Of a DNA stretch of 60,298 nucleotides, positions 53,125 to 60,298 are shown piece by piece. Where the stretch lies: contig DVFZ01000046.1 of the NCBI GenBank assembly GCA_018712945.1, positions 1-60,298 of the forward strand, written 5' to 3'. Within the stretch, counting starts at the first letter, position 1, and every line of letters starts with the position of its first letter. The DNA is from Candidatus Pullichristensenella stercorigallinarum (GTDB lineage Bacteria; Bacillota; Clostridia; Christensenellales; Aristaeellaceae). The notes under the pieces are model-generated. The model was not told the DNA's origin and made no database searches. It saw only the letters and a list, made by a program, of their open reading frames with translations. The translations under genes and the position numbers were made by a program.

Positions 53125-53928
53125 ATGCCTCATTATTTGCTTGAAGCAAAAAACATCTGCAAGACCTATGTGGGCGACTCTAAAAATGCTGCCGCCGTTG
53201 AGGTGTTGCGCAACATTTCCCTGGCGATCCAGGAAAAGGAGTTTGTTTTGCTTCTGGGCAGCTCCGGCTGCGGAAAGTCTACTTTATTAAAGATACTCGC
53301 CGGCATTGAATCTGCGTCCTCAGGAAACATCGTGATCGACGGAAAGGACCAGGGGAAGTGCGTTTCCCGCGGGGAGCTGCGCAACTTCGGCTATGTTTTT
53401 CAAAACAACAATTTGCTACAGTGGCGCACGGCAGAGGGCAATCTGCGTTTTGTTCTGGAGGTTATGAAGCTCAAAGGCGAAAAGTGGGATGCGCGCGTAG
53501 ATGAAATGCTCCGCATTGTCGGCCTACAAAACTACAAGAAAGTCTATCCGCACGAGCTTTCCGGCGGTATGCGCCAGCGCGTTGGAATTGCCCGTGCGCT
53601 GGTTCACGACCCTCAAATATTGATCCTTGACCAACCGCTCGGCGCGCTGGATGCGATCACCAGAAAAATGCTTTCCTATGAGCTGCTCAATATTTGGGAA
53701 AAAACGCAGAAGACGATCTTGATGGTTACCAACAATGTGGACGAGGCGCTGCTGTTGGCAAATCGCATCATCTTGCTCTCCCCACTGCCGGGGAGTATTA
53801 TAAAGGAAATCAAAGTAGACATCCCCTACAAAGATCGGAATATAAACATCAAAGAAAACTCTCGCTATCAGGAGCTGCGCAAGGAAATAAACGAAATTAT
53901 CCGGTCATTTGGAGGTTTGGAAAAATGA
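53125..53928 (+). CDS. NitT/TauT-type ABC transporter ATPase 1, degenerate catalytic site
   Basis: This is a 267-residue SsuB/TauB-like ATPase. Walker A GSSGCGKST (45-53), Q-loop Gln93 and signature LSGGMRQR (145-152) are normal. Walker B reads ILILDQPLG, so the catalytic Glu is Gln170. The switch His is Asn203 (VTNNVDEA in place of VTHDVDEA). Such a site should bind ATP but hydrolyse it poorly. It can still lend a normal signature motif to a partner. The stop overlaps the start of permease 1. See the asymmetric-site finding. Confidence 0.92.
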   Translation: MPHYLLEAKNICKTYVGDSKNAAAVEVLRNISLAIQEKEFVLLLGSSGCGKSTLLKILAGIESASSGNIVIDGKDQGKCVSRGELRNFGYVFQNNNLLQWRTAEGNLRFVLEVMKLKGEKWDARVDEMLRIVGLQNYKKVYPHELSGGMRQRVGIARALVHDPQILILDQPLGALDAITRKMLSYELLNIWEKTQKTILMVTNNVDEALLLANRIILLSPLPGSIIKEIKVDIPYKDRNINIKENSRYQELRKEINEIIRSFGGLEK

Positions 53929-54704
53929 CATTCTCAAAAAACAACATTAAAAAAAGGCGAAAGGATCTGACTTCCATAATCGCCCCGCTGGTGGTGTTGG
54001 CCGTTCTCGTCATCGGCCTACAAATCATCTGCACCGTTTTTGATGTCAACGCTCACGTTATTCCCGAGCCCTTTGATATCATCACCGAAACGGTGCGCGT
54101 ATTCCCGGACATCCTGCCGCATTTTCTGTTTACCATCAAAATTGTGTTGTTGGGATTTGTTATTTCCGTACCATTGGGCATGCTGATTGCTGCGTTGCTT
54201 TCCCAGTCCAAACTGCTTACCAGCGCGCTATCCCCCATTATTCTGGCGCTGGTTATTACGCCCATGATGACCTTGGTACCGTTGATGTTGTTGTGGTTGG
54301 GTACCGACCCAAATTTGCGCTTACTGGTCATTATTGTGCAAGCCACACCCATCATTACCTTTAATACGTTGAACGGCTTCACCCATATTGAAAAGGAAAA
54401 ACTGGAATTGGGCGCGGCTGTTGGCGCAAGCAGATTGCAGGCTTTCACCAAAATTACCTTTATGAGCGCCATGCCCCAGGTTTTTACCGGCGTGAAGCTT
54501 GGATGTATCTTCTCTGTAATCGGCGCCATCAGCGCAGACTTTGTGGGCGGCAAAATTGGCATGGGAACCCGCATTGTGTACTATACAAAATACAACGCAA
54601 CTGCCGTCACGTTCGGCTGCATCATTTTGGTGGCAATCATTGGCCTTGCGTTATATTATGCGGTAAATGCGTTGGAGCGCCGCGTGGTTTTGTGGAAGAA
54701 ATAA
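53925..54704 (+). CDS. NitT/TauT-type ABC transporter permease 1
   Basis: This 259-residue BPD-type permease has about six membrane segments. The coupling motif lies in EKEKLELGAAVGASRLQAFT (the EAA loop), which contacts the ATPase. FSVIGAISADFVGGKIGMGT is the usual late segment. The ATG at 53925 overlaps the previous stop. It resembles SsuC/TauC. A second, different permease follows downstream, so the channel is probably a heterodimer. Confidence 0.92.
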   Translation: MTFSKNNIKKRRKDLTSIIAPLVVLAVLVIGLQIICTVFDVNAHVIPEPFDIITETVRVFPDILPHFLFTIKIVLLGFVISVPLGMLIAALLSQSKLLTSALSPIILALVITPMMTLVPLMLLWLGTDPNLRLLVIIVQATPIITFNTLNGFTHIEKEKLELGAAVGASRLQAFTKITFMSAMPQVFTGVKLGCIFSVIGAISADFVGGKIGMGTRIVYYTKYNATAVTFGCIILVAIIGLALYYAVNALERRVVLWKK

Positions 54705-54730
54705 CCGTCTGATCCTGAGGAGGTGTGATT

Positions 54731-55543
54731 TTGGAAACTCGCAAGCAAGACGATATCATCGTATTTGACCATGTAAGTAAGATATTCAAAACCCGCTTTC
54801 AATCCATTACCGCCGTCAAGGATTTTTCTATGAACATCCATCGCGGTGAGTTTGTATCCATTCTTGGCCCGTCCGGTTGTGGCAAATCCACAATCATCCG
54901 CATGATGGATGGCATCATTGATCCCACCGAGGGTGATATTTATATAGAAGGCGAAAAAACCACTACCGGCAAGCGTCTCTCCCCTCGAATTTTGCGCAAG
55001 ATGGGCTTCGTTTTTCAGCAACCCAACATGTTCCCCTGGTACACTGTGCGGGAAAACGTGGCCTTGCCCCTGAAAGTATTCGGGCTTAAGGGAAGCGAAT
55101 GGGAAACGCGCGTAGACCGTCTGATGGAAATGGTGGGCCTGCAGAATTACGCGAACGCCTACCCTGTAGAAATTTCTCAGGCGCAGCTCCAGTTAGCCGG
55201 CGTAATCCGCCCCATGGTTTATGACCCGGACATTCTTCTCATGGACGAGCCTTTCGGCTCTCTTGATGATATGTCCCGTGAGCAGATGGATATGGCCATC
55301 CTTGATATTTGGGGAAAAACCGGCAAGACGATCATTTTTATAACCCATAATGTGGAAGAAGCTGTGCTCATGTCTTCCCGGATCTACGTAATGGCGACCA
55401 ATCCCGGACGGCTTTCTGAAGTGGTCGATATCGACTTGCCGCGCCCACGTTGTCTGGATATGATTGTGAGCGAGCGGTTTATCCAGTATGAAAACAGGCT
55501 GACCGAACTCATTGGCGAACTGGATCTGAGCAAGATCAAATAA
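54731..55543 (+). CDS. NitT/TauT-type ABC transporter ATPase 2, degenerate signature motif
   Basis: This is a 270-residue SsuB-like ATPase. Walker A GPSGCGKST (46-54), Walker B LLMDEPFGSLD with Glu173, and switch His206 (ITHNVEEA) are intact. The signature is ISQAQ (148-152) instead of LSGGQ, so both glycines that contact ATP across the dimer are missing. This is the mirror image of ATPase 1. The TTG at 54731 is chosen as the start because GAGGAGG lies 7 nt before it; the in-frame GTG at 54725 is only 1 nt from that site. Confidence 0.92.
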   Translation: METRKQDDIIVFDHVSKIFKTRFQSITAVKDFSMNIHRGEFVSILGPSGCGKSTIIRMMDGIIDPTEGDIYIEGEKTTTGKRLSPRILRKMGFVFQQPNMFPWYTVRENVALPLKVFGLKGSEWETRVDRLMEMVGLQNYANAYPVEISQAQLQLAGVIRPMVYDPDILLMDEPFGSLDDMSREQMDMAILDIWGKTGKTIIFITHNVEEAVLMSSRIYVMATNPGRLSEVVDIDLPRPRCLDMIVSERFIQYENRLTELIGELDLSKIK

Positions 55544-55558
55544 GGAGGACAGGGAGTT

Positions 55559-56308
55559 ATGAAAAGCAGGGTCTTGAATATTGTCGCTCCGTTCATCGCC
55601 ATTGTGGCCTTTTTGGGCATTTGGGAATTGTTGGTTCGCGTATTGGAGGTGGAAACCTGGATCTTGCCGCCTCCTACTGCCATATTCACTTCCATGATTC
55701 GGGATTTTCCGGAATATTGGCCCCATATCTGGACAACGGGCCTTACAATTTTGCTTGGCTTTCTCATTGCCATTCCGGTGGGCTTGATTGTCGCTTCCCT
55801 GGTCACCAGTTCCAAACTTCTTAGCGCTGCCCTGAGCCCTTATATTACCATGCTGGTCATCACTCCGCTGATGACCCTCATCCCGTTGCTTCAGCTGTGG
55901 ATGGGATATGGCATGAAGGTGCGTGTCATCGCGGTTATTATCCAATCCTTTGCGGTCGTCAACATGAACGCCTGCACGGGCTTTTTGAATGTACCCAACA
56001 TACGCCATGAACTGATGCAGTCGATGGGCGCCAATCGCTTGCAAACCTATTTCCGCATGCTGCTTCCCAGCGCTGCCACCGATATCTTCACCGGCATAAG
56101 CCTGGCGGCAATTTTCTCCACCACCGCCTGTATCTCTTCTGAATATGTCGGCGGCAATATGGGCCTTGGCAGCCGCATCATTTACTACAAAAATTTCCTC
56201 AAGAGCGAACAGGCCTTTGCCTGCATATTCTATGTAATGATTCTGGGCATTCTCTTGCATTGCCTGGTGAAATTTGCTCAGAAAAAAATCGTCAAATGGA
56301 AGATATAA
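55559..56308 (+). CDS. NitT/TauT-type ABC transporter permease 2
   Basis: This 249-residue six-span permease is related to permease 1 but clearly different. The EAA-type coupling loop is NIRHELMQSMGANRLQTYFR. The late motif FSTTACISSEYVGGNMGLGS matches family members. AGGAGG precedes the ATG. Having two permease and two ATPase genes in alternation suggests duplication of an ATPase-permease pair followed by specialisation. Confidence 0.92.
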   Translation: MKSRVLNIVAPFIAIVAFLGIWELLVRVLEVETWILPPPTAIFTSMIRDFPEYWPHIWTTGLTILLGFLIAIPVGLIVASLVTSSKLLSAALSPYITMLVITPLMTLIPLLQLWMGYGMKVRVIAVIIQSFAVVNMNACTGFLNVPNIRHELMQSMGANRLQTYFRMLLPSAATDIFTGISLAAIFSTTACISSEYVGGNMGLGSRIIYYKNFLKSEQAFACIFYVMILGILLHCLVKFAQKKIVKWKI

Positions 56309-56310
56309 GA

Positions 56311-56724
56311 ATGAATATCCACAATACCGGCAAAAATTCGCGCAATTTTCGCAAAAGAAATATGATGCTATCAATTCTGTTATGTATAATTTGTGCGGTG
56401 GCCCTTGTTGTGCCCCAGCAAAGTATGATACAAGAGCCTTATAATTTCGAATCCGCCGCAGGAATTGACTTGGAATCTGCCCAATCGACCTACGCTGAGC
56501 ACGGAGACAACGCCGCCCTATACCGTCTGACACTGGCGCACTGCCGAAAGGCCTATCTGCTGGGAGACAACTATGACGGTACGGAGCTTTGCGCCTGTGG
56601 CCGTGAGCTTTACCGGCGAGCCAAGGCGGGTACATTGGATTTAACCACCATTGGCGACACCGACGATACCGCCGCAATGCTGGCGCTTTTGAGAAGCTAT
56701 GGCGTAACGCCGGCGACGTCATAA
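56311..56724 (+). CDS. small membrane-anchored protein of unknown function
   Basis: This is a 137-residue protein. A basic N-terminus is followed by one membrane span (about 19-38, MMLSILLCIICAVALVVPQQ) and an extracytoplasmic acidic domain with three cysteines (AHCRKAY and ELCACGREL). It has no family I recognise. It starts 2 nt after the permease 2 stop, with GGAAGA upstream, so it is in the operon. It might be an accessory subunit of the transporter or a redox-sensitive anchor. The ATG at 56296 is an alternative start. Confidence 0.65.
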   Translation: MNIHNTGKNSRNFRKRNMMLSILLCIICAVALVVPQQSMIQEPYNFESAAGIDLESAQSTYAEHGDNAALYRLTLAHCRKAYLLGDNYDGTELCACGRELYRRAKAGTLDLTTIGDTDDTAAMLALLRSYGVTPATS

Positions 56725-56747
56725 ATTACGCAAGGAGGGATGGAGCT

Positions 56748-58022
56748 GTGCTTCTCGACCGTGAATCGACGATCAAGCTGCATAATCACCAATTGACAAG
56801 GGAAGAGAATTGCAAACTTATTTTCAATCTTATCAACTCTGAAAGCACGCTCACCCGCGCGGAACTGGTACGGATCACAGGCTTAAGCCCTTCTACCGTT
56901 TCCTCGTTGGTGGATGATCTTGTACGTGCAGAGTTGGTCGAGGAAGTCGGTCTGGCGCGAATGGCCACAGGCGCGGGCCGAAGGCCAATCATGCTCAATG
57001 TGAACCCCGCCGGGCGCCAGATCCCCGTGTTTTCGATCAGCCGCTGGGGCGTCAACTTTAAATTGTTTGACCTGGGTTACAACGTATTGGAAGAGTGTTT
57101 TCGGCCATGCCTTTGCAACAGGCACAGCGCGAATGCAGATTGTCTTGTGATTGATGAAAATGATAGCAGTGGCGCCGCATATAGCGAAACCATTGAGGAT
57201 ATAATCTCCCATTCCAGCAAATTTGATGCCAAACGGGCCGTGGCGGTGTTGATCAGTTACCCTGGTATTTATCTGGAAGAGGACAGGACTTTTATCCTTA
57301 CATCCGTTCAAACCTCATTCAGAAGGGAAACGATCGACGCTCTGGAAAACCGGCTTGGCCTGCCGATCTTTATGGGCAATTCCTCCATGAGTTTTGCTTA
57401 TGCTGAAAAAAAGTATCGTGATGCCCACGGTACGAACGTCGACGACTTAATCTATATCAATATTTGCGACGGCGTTGGCGCCGGCATTATCCTGGACGGC
57501 GAAATGCTGATGCGTTCGGGCCGCATTGCGGGCGAGGTCGGCCATATTACTGTGGAAATCGGCGGCCGTCCCTGCCCGTGCGGCAATAGTGGATGCTTGG
57601 AACGCTACGTAAATATCAATGCCATTGTGGAAACTGTGCAGGACGCTGTCGCTCAGGACCGCAGCGGTTCACATTCAGATTTAATTCGCGTCTTGTTGGA
57701 AAGGCCCACGCTGGAGTTAATCGGCAAAGCCTATGATGAGGGCGTAGAACCCGTCCGCAATGCTTTGGATGAAATTGCCGAAAAGCTCTTTGCCGCGATT
57801 TACAGCATGGTGAATGTCACGGGTATCAAATGCGTGGTCGTCGGCGGCCTTGAACGGATGGGCGAGGGTTTTCTGAATAAGTTGCGTTCCTTTATGCAAG
57901 GCCGGCGTGGCCAAATGTGGATGCGCGACATGAGCATCATGTATCCGCAAACCGGCGAGCAGGCGGATAGCGTTGGACTCGCACAGTATTTTATTGATTC
58001 AGCTTTTACCATTACTGCTTGA
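56748..58022 (+). CDS. ROK-family transcriptional regulator
   Basis: This is a 424-residue regulator. An N-terminal winged helix (about 25-75; LTRAELVRITGLSPSTVSSL) is followed by a C-terminal ROK sugar-kinase-like domain. GAGIILDGEMLMRSGRIAGE and the zinc motif CPCGNSGCLE are diagnostic; the full kinase ATP motif is not obvious. The family (NagC, XylR) binds sugars or amino sugars, often GlcNAc derivatives, and represses uptake genes. The GTG start at 56748 follows GGAGGGATGGAG. It is the likely regulator of the palindrome at 52896. Confidence 0.9.
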   Translation: MLLDRESTIKLHNHQLTREENCKLIFNLINSESTLTRAELVRITGLSPSTVSSLVDDLVRAELVEEVGLARMATGAGRRPIMLNVNPAGRQIPVFSISRWGVNFKLFDLGYNVLEECFRPCLCNRHSANADCLVIDENDSSGAAYSETIEDIISHSSKFDAKRAVAVLISYPGIYLEEDRTFILTSVQTSFRRETIDALENRLGLPIFMGNSSMSFAYAEKKYRDAHGTNVDDLIYINICDGVGAGIILDGEMLMRSGRIAGEVGHITVEIGGRPCPCGNSGCLERYVNINAIVETVQDAVAQDRSGSHSDLIRVLLERPTLELIGKAYDEGVEPVRNALDEIAEKLFAAIYSMVNVTGIKCVVVGGLERMGEGFLNKLRSFMQGRRGQMWMRDMSIMYPQTGEQADSVGLAQYFIDSAFTITA

Positions 58023-58040
58023 CAAAGAGGGGACAATCGC

Positions 58041-58748
58041 ATGAGAGTACTTGCAATTGGCTGTCATCCGGATGATCTGGAGATCGCATGTTACGGCACG
58101 TTGGCAAAATACGCAAAACTGGGCCATGAGGTATTTGTATGCCACATAGCGAATGGCAATCTGGGCCATGTGGAAATTATGCAGGATGAACTGCGCGCCA
58201 TTCGCTTGCAGGAGGCTGAAAATGCCGCAAAAATCATCGGCGCGAAGCATTACAGTATAGATATCGGCGATCTATACGTAACTGCTGAAAATGATACGCT
58301 GGTAAACCGTTTGGCCGCCGTTGTGCGCGATATACAGCCTGAGTTAATCATTACCCATAACGACCACGACTACATGAACGACCATATGCAGACCTATTAT
58401 GCGACGCTGCGCGCATCCTTCGCGGCCAGTTTGGCCCACTACGATTTAACCGCTACAACCCCGCCTACCCCGGTATGCCCTATTTACCATATGGATCCGG
58501 TAACCGGCACTGGCTTTATTCCGACCGAATATGTGGATATCAGCGATACAATCGAATTGAAGCTGGAGGCCCTGGCCTGCCACAAATCTCAGATTGATTG
58601 GATGCGCGATCACGACCACATTGATTTTCTGGATTTGGTGCGCACCTGCTCCAAAGTTCGCGGTTATCAAAGCGGCGTAGCCTATGCTGAAGGTTTCCGC
58701 CCAAACCACAACTATCTGAGAATGACTACAAAAAGGCTTTTGCCTTGA
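58041..58748 (+). CDS. PIG-L/LmbE-family zinc deacetylase
   Basis: This is a 235-residue enzyme. The metal-binding motif HPDDLEIACYG gives His9, Asp12 and Glu14, and HNDHDYMNDH (106-115) gives the other ligands. The family removes acetyl from GlcNAc-containing substrates (GlcNAc-PI, mycothiol and bacillithiol precursors, antibiotics). It lies between the ROK regulator and the NagB-like gene, which suggests that it deacetylates an imported N-acetyl amino sugar or its glycoside. The last Gly of the usual HPDDE...GG motif is replaced (CYG). Confidence 0.9.
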   Translation: MRVLAIGCHPDDLEIACYGTLAKYAKLGHEVFVCHIANGNLGHVEIMQDELRAIRLQEAENAAKIIGAKHYSIDIGDLYVTAENDTLVNRLAAVVRDIQPELIITHNDHDYMNDHMQTYYATLRASFAASLAHYDLTATTPPTPVCPIYHMDPVTGTGFIPTEYVDISDTIELKLEALACHKSQIDWMRDHDHIDFLDLVRTCSKVRGYQSGVAYAEGFRPNHNYLRMTTKRLLP

Positions 58749-58777
58749 ATGGTTTTTGGTGAAAGGAGCGTTACACA

Positions 58778-59728
58778 ATGGATATGATCACTACGCTAAA
58801 GGGTTCCTATTTCAGCGAGATCCTGCCCGATGGCTGGGATCTTGAAAAGATCAAACAGTGCGTTTCCAATCCCCCGGAGTCTGTTTTTGACCGGCAGGAA
58901 TTCTGGCATCCGGGCTTTACCCCGGTGATGTGTACAAACCTTGAAGAGTTTGGCGCTTACATGGGGCATGAAATCTTTATGCAAATCAAGCAGGCCAAAG
59001 AAGAAGGGCGCAAGCTGATCCTGATTCTGCCGGTCGGGCCCATGGGCATGTATAAATGGGCGGTGTATTTCCTGAAGCAATGGAATGTGGATTGCAAACA
59101 TGTATATGGCTTCAACATGGATGAATGGAGCGACGCGGAGGGAAATACGCTGCCCGCAAGCGATCCGGCCGCATTCCAGAATGCCATGACGGAGGCTTTC
59201 TACGGCCCTCTCGGCGAGCTGACCGTGCCGCCGGAACAGCGGAATTTTGCCACCAAGGAAAATTTGCCCACCTATTGGGATAAAATTGCCGCCCTGAAAG
59301 CGGAGGGCGCGAAACAGGTATTGGTATACGGAATAGGCCGTATGTGTCACATTGCATTTTGGGAGCCACACTTTGCCGCCGAATATGCCACTGTTGAGGA
59401 ATGGAAGGCGGCCTCCCACCGTATCGGCGCGCGCCTGCATCCCTTCACGATTGAGCAAAATGCCATCACCAGCTTCCGCAGCAGCTGGCCCCTGATTCCT
59501 TGCTTTGCCAATACCATTGGCCCTAGGATCATCTTCAACAGTGATTATGCCATTGGCGGAGCAGATGGCGTGTTGAGCCGCGGCATGCAGTGGCAGGGCA
59601 TGTCTTTCTGGATGACTTTGCGCTACGGCCCCTGCAAAGCCGTTACTTCCAGCTTTATTCCTACTTTGGCCGGCAAACTCTTTTTCATGGAGGAACTGGC
59701 CGGCCCGCTCTGCGCCGATACCAACTGA
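58778..59728 (+). CDS. NagB-like glucosamine-6-phosphate isomerase/deaminase homologue
   Basis: This 316-residue protein is longer than typical NagB (about 240-270). FNMDEW keeps the Asp that acts as base in NagB (E. coli Asp72). The block YGIGRMCHIAFWEP keeps the ring-opening His and the Glu, but the Asp of GxGxDGH is Met and the Gly is Cys. It therefore may act on an altered substrate or by a changed mechanism. GGAGCG precedes the ATG. It is last in the operon, after the deacetylase, and is followed by a terminator. Confidence 0.85.
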   Translation: MDMITTLKGSYFSEILPDGWDLEKIKQCVSNPPESVFDRQEFWHPGFTPVMCTNLEEFGAYMGHEIFMQIKQAKEEGRKLILILPVGPMGMYKWAVYFLKQWNVDCKHVYGFNMDEWSDAEGNTLPASDPAAFQNAMTEAFYGPLGELTVPPEQRNFATKENLPTYWDKIAALKAEGAKQVLVYGIGRMCHIAFWEPHFAAEYATVEEWKAASHRIGARLHPFTIEQNAITSFRSSWPLIPCFANTIGPRIIFNSDYAIGGADGVLSRGMQWQGMSFWMTLRYGPCKAVTSSFIPTLAGKLFFMEELAGPLCADTN

Positions 59729-60298
59729 CCTTTCACAGAAGATATTGTTTCCCACAAAAGGCTGGGGCCTGCCAACCGTCTATGACGGCGCAGGCCCTTT
59801 GGCATCAGGCGTTTTGCATTACACCCCTTCGGGGAACCGGGCGGATCCTTGCTCCGTATTTTTCGCATTGAAATTCGCGCTTCTTTCTATACAAGCTGAT
59901 ATACACTCCAGCAAGTGCCAACAGGGAACCAGGAGGAGAGTATTTGCAGTCCTAATATCCTCCTATTAAATTTGGATGTCAGCCCGGAAGCGCGGTGGTT
60001 TCATCATCGCCGTTTCTATCCACTTGATGCCGCAACTTTGTTTGTCCATTGTTGCTCTCTCATTTGGTTCAAGACTTTTAAGATAAGCCTTACGGTATAT
60101 GAAACCAGCACAGAAAACAAACAAGATCTCAGGCAACCCCATAGCGCCAACAGGAAAGCACGGTATTGTAGTGCACTTCAATTGATTGCACAGGAAACCC
60201 TTCCGCCAAAAACTCCGAATACGTTAGATCCTTTATACCAAAGTGCTCGCAGTATAGGGCTCCTCAGGAAATGTTCAAACGAAAAGGGATGGCACGAA
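59729..60298. other. gene-poor right end
   Basis: Apart from the terminator at 59765-59800, no firm gene is seen. On the minus strand, 60129-60263 reads as a 44-codon protein-like segment (HFGIKDLTYSEFLAEGFPVQ, then SIEVHYNTVLS) that is open from a stop at 60264 and has no start codon. It may be the end of a broken or frameshifted gene entering from the right. Confidence 0.4.
59765..59800 (+). terminator. intrinsic terminator of the ABC/amino-sugar operon
   Basis: GGGCCTGC (59765-59772) pairs with GCAGGCCC (59790-59797), followed by TTT. Confidence 0.65.

Overview
The window looks like a chromosomal segment of a GC-rich member of the Bacillota, probably a Clostridia-type anaerobe. The evidence is strong AGGAGG-type ribosome binding sites, intrinsic terminators, a SAM-I riboswitch in front of metK, rubrerythrin, a YwlE-type arginine phosphatase and GerMN-domain proteins. 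No rRNA, tRNA or CRISPR array was seen. I cannot name the species. All calls come from reading the sequence and from family knowledge; no search was run.

Layout. 1-400 is a dense chain of hairpins with no gene, followed by a two-component pair (401-2412) and a repeat-bearing gap. 2887-5576 (minus) is a poly-gamma-glutamate type set, pgsB-pgsC-pgsW, with no pgsA. Divergent from it, 5927-13814 carries a secreted gamma-glutamyltransferase, a DUF6305-like secreted protein, a DctM-like permease, a 48-residue membrane protein, two secreted or anchored AstE/AspA-type zinc hydrolases and a fructosamine kinase/deglycase pair. A sensor kinase and regulator follow (13893-15891). 16114-42862 is mostly housekeeping: an anion or sodium/proton permease, metK with its riboswitch, rubrerythrin, ribokinase, a D,D-carboxypeptidase, a PhoP-like pair followed by a GerMN protein, an asparagine-synthase-like protein, a MATE exporter next to an Lrp regulator, a diacylglycerol glycosyltransferase, aspartokinase, a CorA-like channel and a complete branched-chain amino acid ABC transporter (livJHMGF).

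43045-50062 is a transferred island. A tetR remnant is cut off at its left edge. DNA phosphorothioation genes follow in the order dndB-dndC-dndD-dndE-dndA, then a dispersed repeat and a decayed transposase. As written, dndB and dndD each carry a one-base frameshift and dndE has a stop at codon 5, while dndC and dndA are open. No dndFGH restriction genes are present in the window.

50236-59728 is a second accessory locus. It has a VOC protein, a Gfo/Idh/MocA oxidoreductase and a NitT/TauT-type binding protein on the minus strand. Divergent from these are ATPase-permease-ATPase-permease genes, a small membrane protein, a ROK regulator, a PIG-L deacetylase and a NagB-like isomerase. The two ATPases have lost complementary catalytic residues, so together they would form one good and one degenerate ATP site. 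That is unusual for an importer and is the most distinctive molecular observation here. The neighbours suggest uptake and breakdown of an N-acylated amino sugar or glycoside.
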